From: Melioribacter sp051488665
GTDB taxonomy: Bacteria > Bacteroidota > Ignavibacteria > Ignavibacteriales > Melioribacteraceae
Length of the DNA stretch: 64,000 nucleotides
Direction of reading: 5' to 3'
Assembly (NCBI RefSeq): GCF_051488665.1
Contig: NZ_JBPSEG010000011.1
Location: 44,215 to 108,214 of the forward strand
Positions 52,292 through 60,175 of the stretch are shown in pieces. The position numbers and the translations under genes are program-made. Every line of letters starts with the position of its first letter. The stretch's first letter is position 1. Below the pieces are notes generated by a model. It saw nothing but the letters and a program-made list of their open reading frames with translations. It made no database searches and was not told the origin of the DNA.

Positions 52292-53122
52292 TTATTTAAC
52301 GGTTTTGTCGAGTTCCATATTTAAACTTTCGTATAAATCTTTTCTGCCCGCTTTGTCTTTTTCAAGAATTTCCCTGGCGTATTTCGCAACTTCTTCGGCC
52401 ACATAACGAGGAACGACCACCACGCCGTCTCCGTCGGCAACAATTACGTCGCCCGGACATACTAAGACGCCTCCGATAACAACGGGACGGTTAACCGATT
52501 CAATTTCGTTTCTGCCTGGGCGAATGCCTCTTCCTTTTTTTCTCAAATAGAGCGGCACTCCTTCGATTTCAATTTCGTCGGTGTCTCTGGATGCGGCGTC
52601 GGTCACAACTCCAACGGCTCCGAGTTTTTTCCATGCCAGAATATTATACGAACCGATTGTACCGATATCTTTGTCTTCAACGTCGTCGATTACGATTGCG
52701 GTTCCGGGACGAATTAATTTGGAAAATTCCTCGTGCGAGTATTTTGAATAGAAATTGCCTTCCCAGTCCTGAAATTTTTCGCCTGGCGCCGGACGGTCGG
52801 GTTTTTGTGTCGGAACGTATCTGACCGTTACGGCTATTCCGCGAAATTGATGAGTCAAATTAACCGGATCCTTCCAGCATGCTTGAATCGACGGATCGAC
52901 GAGCCCGGTATTTGGCAGTCCGACCATATCGAGTCCATCCGAAACGTCTGCGACACGCAATCCTTCGTAGAGCTTTAATATTCTTGCATCTTCTTCAGCA
53001 GTATAAACTTTAGTCTGAATGTAATTGTAACCCTTTTGCAATTGTTCTTTTGTTACTTCCTGCGCAAGAAGCGTTACGGAAAAAATGACTGACATACTCA
53101 AAAAGTAAAATAATTTTTTCAT
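52292..53122 (-). CDS. RraA-family aldolase-like protein, exported
   Basis: 276 residues from ATG 53122 (CGGAGTT ribosome site; a longer in-frame reading to 53212 lacks one). Signal peptide MKKLFYFLSMSVIFSVTLLA. The RraA core is present: RIGTI-like substrate loop VIDDVEDKDIGTIGSYN, the GVVTDAASRDTDEIE stretch with the Arg and Asp that bind pyruvate-type ligand and metal, and VCPGDVIVADGDGVVVVP. Family members are oxaloacetate or HMG aldolases, or RNase E regulators. An exported member next to an exported epimerase suggests carbohydrate or acid breakdown in the periplasm; the substrate is unknown. Confidence 0.82.
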   Translation of the reverse strand: MKKLFYFLSMSVIFSVTLLAQEVTKEQLQKGYNYIQTKVYTAEEDARILKLYEGLRVADVSDGLDMVGLPNTGLVDPSIQACWKDPVNLTHQFRGIAVTVRYVPTQKPDRPAPGEKFQDWEGNFYSKYSHEEFSKLIRPGTAIVIDDVEDKDIGTIGSYNILAWKKLGAVGVVTDAASRDTDEIEIEGVPLYLRKKGRGIRPGRNEIESVNRPVVIGGVLVCPGDVIVADGDGVVVVPRYVAEEVAKYAREILEKDKAGRKDLYESLNMELDKTVK

Positions 53123-53263
53123 CGATAACTCCGATTTATTTAACGTTCTATTGAACAGACGAATTTTAATTTTATCTTCGCCAAAAGAATCCAGACCGTT
53201 TTTAACTCTCATTGCCTTTATAATAATGCTCTTCTATAACATCAAACAATGAACCGACAAACC

Positions 53264-53311
53264 CCAAACCCCTAATCCCTAATCCCTTTTCCCTAATCCC
53301 TAATCCCTATT
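53264..53311. repeat. Heptamer tandem repeat (CCCTAAT)n overlapping the epimerase 3' end
   Basis: Four to five copies of CCCTAAT with a CTTTTC interruption. The last codons of the epimerase gene (GIRD and TAG stop, 53293-53307) are formed by the repeat read as GGGATTA on the minus strand. The same unit recurs at 55981-56013. Confidence 0.75.
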
Positions 53312-54291
53312 TTAAGATACTCCCCGATAATTCTGTCGATCATATCGTTGGTTTCTTTTTTTACGACCATTCTTTCGGGTTTTTCTTCGAACCATTTTAA
53401 TGTTCTTTTAATCCCCTCCTGAAAAGGAATGACAGCCCGGTAATACGGTACGAATGATTTTATTTTCGAGTTATCGAAAATTGCCGTCCAGGTTTTATCG
53501 CCCAACAAACTTCCTTCCAATGAAGGCTCGCATTTAACAATAAAATCCGAAGGGATATGGATGATATTTGCTTCCGTCCCGACCGCGTCGGCTATATAAT
53601 AATGAATTTGATCCCACGAGAGAGCTTCGTCGGAAGTAATGTGAAAAGCGTGCCCGATCGATTTAAGATTTCCGATTAAACCCGTAAAAGCAACGGCAAA
53701 GTCGTCCGAGTGAGTTAAAGTCCAGAGCGAAGAACCGTCGCCATGAACGATAATCGGAAGCCCTTTTTTGATTCTGTCGACGATCGTATATTCCGTCCAT
53801 CCGCCAATCGGCACCGGGATAACGTTAGAGTACGTATGAGAAGGTCTTATAATTACAGCGGGAAAATTTTTGTCGCGGTAAGCGTTGTTCAATAAGTCTT
53901 CGCAAGCAATTTTATTTCGAGAGTAATCCCAGTACGGATTGCGCAAAGGAGTCGATTCGGTAATTATCTGATTCACAGGGGGTTTCTGGTATGCAGACGC
54001 CGAACTTATAAAAATATACTGTTTTGTTTTTCCTTCGAACAGTTCGATATCCCTTTCAACGTCTTTCGGGTCGAAAGCAATCCAATTAACTACCGAATCC
54101 CAATTATGCCCTTTAAGCAATTCCTTCATACTGCCGATATCGTTGATATCGAATTTGATATGTTTAGCCCCTTCGATCTTGACTTTGTTTTGTCCCCTGT
54201 TCAGCAGATAGAGTTCATAACCTTTTTGAATACAGAGTCTGCTTACGCTGGAGCTGATATTTCCTGTTCCGCCAATAAAAAGAATCTTCAT
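53293..54291 (-). CDS. NAD(P)-dependent epimerase/dehydratase (extended SDR)
   Basis: 332 residues, no signal. Rossmann dinucleotide motif near the start (LFIGGTGNISSSVSRL, GGTGxxS variant), VVNWIAFDP, then SSASAYQKPP and the catalytic YxxxK as YSRNKIACEDLLN (about residue 123), followed by VIIRPSHTYSNVIPVP. It is of the isoflavone-reductase/NmrA-like or sugar-nucleotide epimerase kind, and the substrate is not evident. Its stop codon lies inside a heptamer repeat, so the extreme C-terminus is repeat-encoded. Together with RraA-like and AGE genes it could be part of sugar-acid use. Confidence 0.85.
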   Translation of the reverse strand: MKILFIGGTGNISSSVSRLCIQKGYELYLLNRGQNKVKIEGAKHIKFDINDIGSMKELLKGHNWDSVVNWIAFDPKDVERDIELFEGKTKQYIFISSASAYQKPPVNQIITESTPLRNPYWDYSRNKIACEDLLNNAYRDKNFPAVIIRPSHTYSNVIPVPIGGWTEYTIVDRIKKGLPIIVHGDGSSLWTLTHSDDFAVAFTGLIGNLKSIGHAFHITSDEALSWDQIHYYIADAVGTEANIIHIPSDFIVKCEPSLEGSLLGDKTWTAIFDNSKIKSFVPYYRAVIPFQEGIKRTLKWFEEKPERMVVKKETNDMIDRIIGEYLKIGIRD

Positions 54292-54351
54292 TATTATGCC
54301 TCTTGTTTCGTTATTCCGTTCAAAGATAACGAGTAAAAATTGAAAACACTA

Positions 54352-55563
54352 TTATTTTTTTTGATTATGTCGATCCTGCTTTTCACGCAGATTAAAATGC
54401 AGTTTCGGCGCGCATTCAGAATTTTCCGAAGAATAAAAAGACGCTACAACAGCCCCGAGCGGCTTGACGGCGATACCTTTCGTTTTTCCGTCGATCAATC
54501 TCTGCATTACCGGTCGAGAAATAACAAAATAATTTTTTTCGCCTTTACCTTCTTTAACTTCGTAGTCGATAATCATCTGAGTGTTAATCGCGCGGTCGAT
54601 ACTTTTACCTTCGAGAAAGTTATCGAGGGTTACGGTTTCGTCTTTCCAATCGGAAGCACCTCCCAAAATTTCCGAAATACGAACCATACCGAAATCCTTT
54701 TTGTAATCGGGCGAATTCTGGAGCGAATATGTAGTCAATTCGAGAAGCGCGGGACCGTCTGCAATTTTATTTTTGAATTTTTGCAAATCCCATTTAAGGA
54801 TGATAAACTGACTTCCGCTAACAGTAAGCAGATTTACAAAATTTCCTTTTTCGTCTGCGCTTCCCCAGCGGTTGAAATTATAATCGGTATAAGTCAAATC
54901 AATTACTGCATCTTCCGAAACCGCCAAATGATATTCGAATTCCGAAATATCCGGAACGGGTGGATGATACGGAATCGGCTCGCCGATGTCTTCCCCCGCC
55001 TCGTTAATATTCACGACGTCAACTTTTATATAATCGATATCGACGCTGTACTTGTCCGGACCCCAATCCATCATTGCCATCTGCACGTAAACAGTATCCC
55101 CCGGACGAGCGTCGAAATTCTTTGTGGTCATGCTAATCGTATGCCAGCCGGATGTGTCGGGAATGTCGTACTCCATTAAGTGCGTGTGAAAGTCGGTTGT
55201 GCGTTGAGTATTGAAATGCAAATTTACTCTTTTGGGCGCGCTGCTCGCTCTTATTCTCGCTTCGACTCTTAGTTCACAGTTTTCTTTTTCGAGTAAAGAT
55301 AAATCAAGTTCCTGAGACACAGCGCGCCTTATCAACGCCCACCAGATGCCTCTTTTATCTTTTGTAGCGTCTACATATAAAGTAGCGTATCCGTCTCTTT
55401 GCTTAAAATCGATATCGACAATTCCGTCGCCCGCAAAATATGTCCATCCATTTAATCCGGCAGGATCGTATTGAAGCCCGTCATTTTCGAAATTATCAAT
55501 AAATTGCGCTTTCATGCAAACTAAATTCAACATAAAAATTATAATTAGAAATTTGTTCTTCAT
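54352..55563 (-). CDS. Exported carbohydrate-binding protein with DNRLRE/CBM96-like domain
   Basis: 403 residues from ATG 55563. Signal peptide (FLIIIFMLNLVCMKAQ). N-terminal jelly-roll-like domain (FENDGLQYDPAGLNGWTYFA ... DYIKVDVVNI, about 20-190), then a region like DNRLRE/CBM96 domains: FIILKWDLQKFKNKIADG, DWKDETVTLDN, and the closing FYSSENSECAPKLHFNLRE. No catalytic motif and no T9SS domain are seen. It is the most upstream gene of the second polysaccharide locus, 60 bases before the epimerase gene. A glycan-binding or lyase-support role is inferred; no firm function. Confidence 0.65.
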   Translation of the reverse strand: MKNKFLIIIFMLNLVCMKAQFIDNFENDGLQYDPAGLNGWTYFAGDGIVDIDFKQRDGYATLYVDATKDKRGIWWALIRRAVSQELDLSLLEKENCELRVEARIRASSAPKRVNLHFNTQRTTDFHTHLMEYDIPDTSGWHTISMTTKNFDARPGDTVYVQMAMMDWGPDKYSVDIDYIKVDVVNINEAGEDIGEPIPYHPPVPDISEFEYHLAVSEDAVIDLTYTDYNFNRWGSADEKGNFVNLLTVSGSQFIILKWDLQKFKNKIADGPALLELTTYSLQNSPDYKKDFGMVRISEILGGASDWKDETVTLDNFLEGKSIDRAINTQMIIDYEVKEGKGEKNYFVISRPVMQRLIDGKTKGIAVKPLGAVVASFYSSENSECAPKLHFNLREKQDRHNQKK

Positions 55564-55751
55564 AATATTTGACACTATTATTTTGCAATAGCCTGAAATT
55601 ATGTTTTTGATAAAAATTTATTTTTTTAATAATGCACGTCTGCCGCATAAATCCGCTCTATTATAAGAATAGGCAACTTATAACGATTTTAATTACAAAT
55701 TAAGAATCAATATATATGCCAGAAGATACGATTCGCGGGAAAACTTATTTT

Positions 55752-55842
55752 AAGATATTAGCAAGATTACAAGATTACAAGATTACAAGATTAGCAAGAT
55801 TACCAAATTACCAAGATTGCAAGATTGGCAAATTGGCAAATT
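55752..55842. repeat. Octamer/nonamer tandem array (CAAGATTA)n
   Basis: About ten adjacent copies of CAAGATTA, CAAGATTAC, CAAATTAC, CAAGATTGG and similar variants. Unit length alternates between 8 and 9, so it does not keep a reading frame. Copies diverge towards the right end, as in an old replication-slippage array. Confidence 0.8.
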
Positions 55843-55980
55843 CTTTTTTAGTCGTTAATTCTGGCGCGGGCGTGTTTTGAAGCGTTGAAGTTCGCAGCGC
55901 TGAAGTTCTACGTCCCTCGGAGAAAACTCATAAAATAAATTGGTCATTGCCTGTCAACTAATAAAAACTCCTAACCACTA

Positions 55981-56013
55981 TTCCCTAATCCCTGATCCCT
56001 AATCCCTAATCCC
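55981..56013. repeat. Heptamer tandem repeat (CCCTAAT)n, second locus
   Basis: TCCCTAATCCCTGATCCCTA and so on, four to five copies with one G variant. Same unit as at 53264-53311, some 2.7 kb away, which points to a genome-wide family of heptamers. Confidence 0.75.
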
Positions 56014-56022
56014 CACCAACAA

Positions 56023-56080
56023 ACATCGAACTCCATAACGAAGAACATTGAACTCCAAAATGAAGAACATAGAACCGTAA
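56023..56080. repeat. 22-base direct repeat, degenerate
   Basis: AACATCGAACTCCATAACGA, AACATTGAACTCCAAAATGA and AACATAGAACC occur in succession with a period of about 22 bases, ending just before the phoU stop. They are not palindromic and show no CRISPR-like spacers. Confidence 0.65.
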
Positions 56081-56084
56081 GTTC

Positions 56085-56780
56085 TCAACTATCTTCTTCG
56101 GGTTTGTTCTTTTCCAGTTTTTGCAATTTCTTTTTGTGAGAAATTATTTTTGCCTCCACATAAAAAACCAAATCTTCGGCAATATTAGTAGCGTGGTCTG
56201 CGAGGCGTTCGATATGTTTGGTCATAACGATCAGATGAGAGCATGGCTCGATCAGTTCCGGTTGGGCTTGCATTTTAGACACGAGGAATTTGAACGCCTG
56301 TTTATTGTATTTATCCACAATCTCGTCTTCTTTCATTACTGTTTCTGCCAGTTGACTGTCGTTATAGATAAAAGAATTGATTGCTTCTTTTAACATTTTA
56401 CGGGCTTGTTTGCCCATCTCATTAATTTGAGCTTCTACGATTAACGGATAGTTATCGGCTGTTTTCTTGACACGTTTGGCTATGTTAACGGCAATGTCGC
56501 CGCATCGTTCGAGTTGATTGTTAATCATCATAGCCGAGATAATAAATCGGAGGTCGCCTGCAAAAGGCTGAAACAGCGCGAGTATATTTTCGCACTGAGC
56601 CTGGATTAAATTGTCATAGGCATCCACTTCGATATCCCGTGCCTTTACGCCCTTGCACAATTCGACTTTGCCGGTTTCGAGCGCTTCGATTACCCTTTCG
56701 ACCTGTTCGTCAACAATCGAAGCCATTTTAATAAGGTTGTTTTTCAAACTATCTATTTCGGCGTTAAAATGTTCCTGCAT
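56085..56780 (-). CDS. phoU: Phosphate-specific transport system regulator PhoU
   Basis: 231 residues from ATG 56780, which has GGAG at proper spacing; an upstream in-frame GTG is within that site. All-helical metal-binding protein with two PhoU repeats, each with the E/D-rich motif: EHFNAEIDSLKNNLIKMAS, then CKGVKARDIEVDAYDNLIQA, and the DLRFIISAMMINNQLERCGD segment. The second repeat ends HIERLADHATNIAEDLVFYV. It links Pst transport to the Pho sensor kinase and stops signalling when phosphate is plentiful. Last gene of the operon, 16 bases after the second pstB. Confidence 0.95.
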   Translation of the reverse strand: MQEHFNAEIDSLKNNLIKMASIVDEQVERVIEALETGKVELCKGVKARDIEVDAYDNLIQAQCENILALFQPFAGDLRFIISAMMINNQLERCGDIAVNIAKRVKKTADNYPLIVEAQINEMGKQARKMLKEAINSFIYNDSQLAETVMKEDEIVDKYNKQAFKFLVSKMQAQPELIEPCSHLIVMTKHIERLADHATNIAEDLVFYVEAKIISHKKKLQKLEKNKPEEDS

Positions 56781-56795
56781 AATCACTCCGTTTTA

Positions 56796-57548
56796 TTAAC
56801 CGAATCTACCGCTTATATAAGCTTCCGTTTTTTCATTTTCGGGAGCGGTAAATAATTTTTTTGTATCGTCAAATTCAATCAGTTCGCCCATATAGAAAAA
56901 AGCGGTTTCGTCGCTCACCCGGGCTGCCTGTTGCATGTTGTGCGTAACAATAACAATTGTATAATTTTTTTTCAACTCAAAAATCAGGTCTTCGATTTTA
57001 GTCGTGGAAATGGGATCAAGAGCGCTTGCAGGTTCGTCCATTAAAATTATCTCGGGTTCGACTGCAAGGGCGCGCGCGATGCAAAGCCTTTGCTGTTGAC
57101 CGCCGCTGAGCGATAGTCCGCTCTTTTTCAAATCGTCTTTCACTTCTTCCCAGAGAGCCGCTTTTTTGAGACTGTTTTCCACAATCTCTTCGAGACGTTT
57201 TTTATCTCGTATGCCGTTTATTCTGGGACCGTAAGCCACGTTGTCGAATATCGACATCGGGAAGGGATTCGATTTCTGAAAAATCATTCCCACATTTTTT
57301 CTAAGCTCTACAATGTCCACCCTGTCCTTATAAATGTTCTTTCCGTTGATAATAACGTCGCCTTTGATTTTCACTCCGTCGATCAAATCGTTCATTCTGT
57401 TCAGACATCTTAAGAAAGTCGATTTGCCGCAGCCCGAAGGACCGATTAACGCCGTGACTTTTTTTTCTTTAATATTCATCGAAATTTCTTTTAAAGCCTG
57501 CGCTTTGCCGTAAAAAAGGTTCAGATTTTTTACTTCGATAATATTCAT
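56796..57548 (-). CDS. pstB: Phosphate ABC transporter ATPase PstB, second copy
   Basis: 250 residues from ATG 57548 (MNIIEVKNLNLFYGKAQALK), placed 4 bases after the stop of the first pstB; a longer reading would run back into that gene. Complete ATPase: Walker A GPSGCGKST, PstB-type NRMNDLI, signature LSGGQQQRLCIARALA, Walker B EIILMDEPASALDP (Ala in place of Thr), and switch His in VTHNMQQAARVSD. It is a diverged paralogue of its neighbour. It could form a heterodimer with PstB1 or be regulated differently. Confidence 0.93.
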   Translation of the reverse strand: MNIIEVKNLNLFYGKAQALKEISMNIKEKKVTALIGPSGCGKSTFLRCLNRMNDLIDGVKIKGDVIINGKNIYKDRVDIVELRKNVGMIFQKSNPFPMSIFDNVAYGPRINGIRDKKRLEEIVENSLKKAALWEEVKDDLKKSGLSLSGGQQQRLCIARALAVEPEIILMDEPASALDPISTTKIEDLIFELKKNYTIVIVTHNMQQAARVSDETAFFYMGELIEFDDTKKLFTAPENEKTEAYISGRFG

Positions 57549-57552
57549 AATA

Positions 57553-58356
57553 TCAGCCGAAACGTCCGGAAATATATTCTTCAGTTTGTTCATTAGAAGG
57601 ATTAGTAAATATTTTTTTTGTATTGTCGAATTCGATCAGTCTGCCCATATAAAAGAAAGCCGTAAAGTCGCTTACGCGCGCTGCTTGCTGCATATTGTGT
57701 GTTACTATAACAATCGTGTATTCTTTTTTCAGTTCATAAATCAAGTCTTCTATTTTGGCGGTGGCAATCGGATCCAGAGCGCTTGTCGGCTCGTCCATTA
57801 AAATCACTTCGGGATTTAGAGCGATTGTTCGCGCGATACACAATCTTTGCTGCTGACCGCCCGATATGCTAGCGCCTGACCGGTTCAGATTATCTTTTAC
57901 TTCATCCCATAAGCCGACTTTCTTTAGATTTTCCTCTGCAATTTCGTTCAATAATTTTTTATCGCGCATCCCGTTTAATTTCAGTCCGGCGACCACATTG
58001 TTCATAATCGACATAGTAGGAAACGGATTAGGCTTTTGAAAAACCATACCGACTCTCTTTCTTAGATCGACCGGATTGATATTCTTAATGTCTTCGCCGT
58101 CGAATAATATTTTTCCCGTATACTCGCCGCCAATTACTTCGTGCATTCTGTTCAAGCATCGAAGAAAAGTCGATTTGCCGCAGCCCGAAGGACCGATAAT
58201 TGCGGTAACCCGATTTTTCGGTATATTAAGATTAACTTCAAAAAGCGCCTGCTTCTCGCCGAAATACGCCGACAAATCTTTTGTTGAAACGACCGCCTCT
58301 TCGTCGGTCACTGTGCTGCTTTCGTAAGTTATATTTGTAATTGGTATTCTGCTCAC
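57553..58356 (-). CDS. pstB: Phosphate ABC transporter ATPase PstB, first copy
   Basis: 267 residues with an N-terminal extension of about 20 residues (MSRIPITNITYESSTVTDEE) before the ABC core. Walker A GPSGCGKSTFLRCLNRMHEV, Q-loop FQKPNPFPTMSI, signature ISGGQQQRLCIARTIA, Walker B EVILMDEPTSALDP and H-loop VTHNMQQAAR are all intact and of PstB type. It energises PstA/PstC. The presence of two pstB genes in tandem is the oddity of this operon. Confidence 0.95.
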   Translation of the reverse strand: MSRIPITNITYESSTVTDEEAVVSTKDLSAYFGEKQALFEVNLNIPKNRVTAIIGPSGCGKSTFLRCLNRMHEVIGGEYTGKILFDGEDIKNINPVDLRKRVGMVFQKPNPFPTMSIMNNVVAGLKLNGMRDKKLLNEIAEENLKKVGLWDEVKDNLNRSGASISGGQQQRLCIARTIALNPEVILMDEPTSALDPIATAKIEDLIYELKKEYTIVIVTHNMQQAARVSDFTAFFYMGRLIEFDNTKKIFTNPSNEQTEEYISGRFG

Positions 58357-58364
58357 GGATCAAT

Positions 58365-59249
58365 TCAGTTGGTTTTGTATTTTGAACAAGTAATTATTTT
58401 GAACGTTAAACTTAATAAAGAAATTAAAATAATTAAAACCAAAGCCGCAGTCCATGCCTGTGCATTCCAATCTTCAAAAGGCGCGCGGGCGTAGTCATAG
58501 ATGTAAACCGTAAGCGAAGCAATCGGCTCAAATACATTAGTAGACCAGAATCTGTTGCCCAGCGCTGTAAATAAAAGCGGAGCGGTTTCGCCGGCGGCTC
58601 TCGACAAGCCGAGCAATACGCCCGTCGCTATTCCTTTCCATGCCGTTCTCAATATGATGAACAAAGATGTTTTCCATTTCGGAATTCCGAGTCCCAATCC
58701 GGCTTCTCTATAACTATGCGGCACCAACTTAATCATTTCTTCGGTTGTTCTGGTAATCGTAGGAATCATCAGAATTGCCAGAGCCACTCCGCCCGCCAGA
58801 GCCGAGAATTGTTTCATCGGTATAACCACGAGCGTATATGCAACAACTCCGACAACAATCGACGGCACGCCGCTGAGAACGTCCGTAAGAAATCTCAATA
58901 ATTGTCCGAATTTATTTTTTCCGAACTCGGCAAGATAGACGCCCGACATGATACCGACGGGCAGACCGATAGCTCCGCCGATTCCAACCAAAATCAACGT
59001 GCCTACAATCGCATTTGCCATTCCGCCTCCGGATTCACCCACAGGCTTGGGCATTTCAATAAAAAACTCAAGGTTCAATCTGCTTATGCCTTTCGAAACC
59101 GTGTAGTAAAAAATTAAAAAGAGCGGCAGAATGGCGACTAATGCAGCAATAAAAGTCAATGAATTTACCGCAAAGTTTACGGCTTTACGGTATTTAAGTC
59201 TGCGTTTATATTTTTTTAATTCTGTTTCCATTGCTTTTCCAGACTCCAT
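58365..59249 (-). CDS. pstA: Phosphate ABC transporter permease PstA
   Basis: 294 residues with about six membrane segments; the permease EAA-like loop is REAGLGLGIPKWKTSLFIIL, and SRAAGETAPLLFTALGNRFW is the conserved PstA segment. Starts at 59249 overlap the pstC stop by 34 bases; ATG 59231 is an equally good start with less overlap. It pairs with PstC in the membrane. Confidence 0.95.
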   Translation of the reverse strand: MESGKAMETELKKYKRRLKYRKAVNFAVNSLTFIAALVAILPLFLIFYYTVSKGISRLNLEFFIEMPKPVGESGGGMANAIVGTLILVGIGGAIGLPVGIMSGVYLAEFGKNKFGQLLRFLTDVLSGVPSIVVGVVAYTLVVIPMKQFSALAGGVALAILMIPTITRTTEEMIKLVPHSYREAGLGLGIPKWKTSLFIILRTAWKGIATGVLLGLSRAAGETAPLLFTALGNRFWSTNVFEPIASLTVYIYDYARAPFEDWNAQAWTAALVLIILISLLSLTFKIITCSKYKTN

Positions 59250-60169
59250 ACTAATAATCGCGCGGCAATATTAATAATAATTGTAATTACGAATAAGATT
59301 AGCGCCAATTCGATTAACGCGCTCAGATAGAGCTCGGTAGTCGCTTCCGTGAATTCGTTTGCTATAATGCTCGCCATAGTATATCCGGGGTCGAACAGGG
59401 ATTCAGAAATTATCGGTCGATTGCCGATTACCATAGTAACAGCCATCGTTTCGCCGATAGCCCTGCCGAGTCCGAGCATGATGGCTCCGAGAATTCCCGA
59501 CTTGGAATTTTTCAATACAATTTTAACGGCTTCCCATTTGGTGGCTCCAAGAGCAAGAGCCGCTTCCTTTTGAACCGACGGCACTGATTTCATAATATCG
59601 CGCGATATCGAAGTAATAATCGGCAATACCATAATCGAAAGGATTACAGCCGCGGCGAGCATACCGAATCCGTACATCGGTCCGTCGAAAAAGGGCAGAT
59701 ATCCGAAATGTTCGTTTAGAAACGGTTCTACATCTTCACGCAGCCATGGAACCAGCACGAATATACCCCACAAACCATATACAATGCTCGGGACCCCGGC
59801 TAATAATTCTACCATAAAAGACAACGGTTTTTCGAGCCATCCGGGCGCCGATTCGGCTAAATAGATGGCGACTGCCAGGCTGAGCGGGACAGCCATCAGT
59901 AAAGCCAGAAACGATGAAACGAGCGTTCCGTAGATTGAAGGAAGCGCTCCGTAGATTTCTTCGACAGGGTCCCAAGTAGTCTCGGTAATAAAATCCCATC
60001 CGAATTTATCGATCGACAATTTCGAATTGACATACATCTCGTATCCCATCAATATAACCATCATGAAAACGACAATCGCAAAAATCAAAGTCAATTTTTC
60101 GTAGATGAAATCGCCAATATTGATCCGGGACGATTTAAAGGATTTTTTAACGGACTTCATTTTTTCCAT
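59216..60169 (-). CDS. pstC: Phosphate ABC transporter permease PstC
   Basis: 317 residues, six membrane segments. Diagnostic strings: WDPVEEIYGALPSIYGTLVS, LLAGVPSIVYGLWGIF, SVPSVQKEAALALGATKWEA (EAA loop) and GRAIGETMAVTMVIGN. It begins 6 bases after pstS and overlaps pstA, giving tight coupling. Confidence 0.95.
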   Translation of the reverse strand: MEKMKSVKKSFKSSRINIGDFIYEKLTLIFAIVVFMMVILMGYEMYVNSKLSIDKFGWDFITETTWDPVEEIYGALPSIYGTLVSSFLALLMAVPLSLAVAIYLAESAPGWLEKPLSFMVELLAGVPSIVYGLWGIFVLVPWLREDVEPFLNEHFGYLPFFDGPMYGFGMLAAAVILSIMVLPIITSISRDIMKSVPSVQKEAALALGATKWEAVKIVLKNSKSGILGAIMLGLGRAIGETMAVTMVIGNRPIISESLFDPGYTMASIIANEFTEATTELYLSALIELALILFVITIIINIAARLLVWSLEKQWKQN

Positions 60170-60175
60170 AAAATT

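Larger units (their letters stand above)
55564..56084. other. Non-coding spacer rich in short tandem repeats
   Basis: About 520 bases with no convincing gene between the phosphate operon and the second polysaccharide locus. It holds at least four unrelated degenerate repeat families: an octamer/nonamer array, a doubled GCGyTGAAGTTC unit at about 55882-55909, the CCCTAAT heptamer, and a 22-base unit near 56023-56080. Likely a fast-evolving spacer; promoters for the carbohydrate-binding gene must lie near 55570-55650. Confidence 0.7.

Noticed and set aside
53264..53311. Telomere-like sequence marking a linear chromosome end
   Set aside because: The CCCTAAT array is short, internal and repeated elsewhere in the window, with genes on both sides.
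54340..55179. 279-codon plus-strand reading frame opposite the carbohydrate-binding gene
   Set aside because: The minus-strand gene has a signal peptide and domain pattern; the plus-strand frame shows no domain and mirrors it.
55752..56080. CRISPR array
   Set aside because: Units are 7-9 or 22 bases with no unique spacers and no cas genes nearby; they are simple degenerate tandem repeats.
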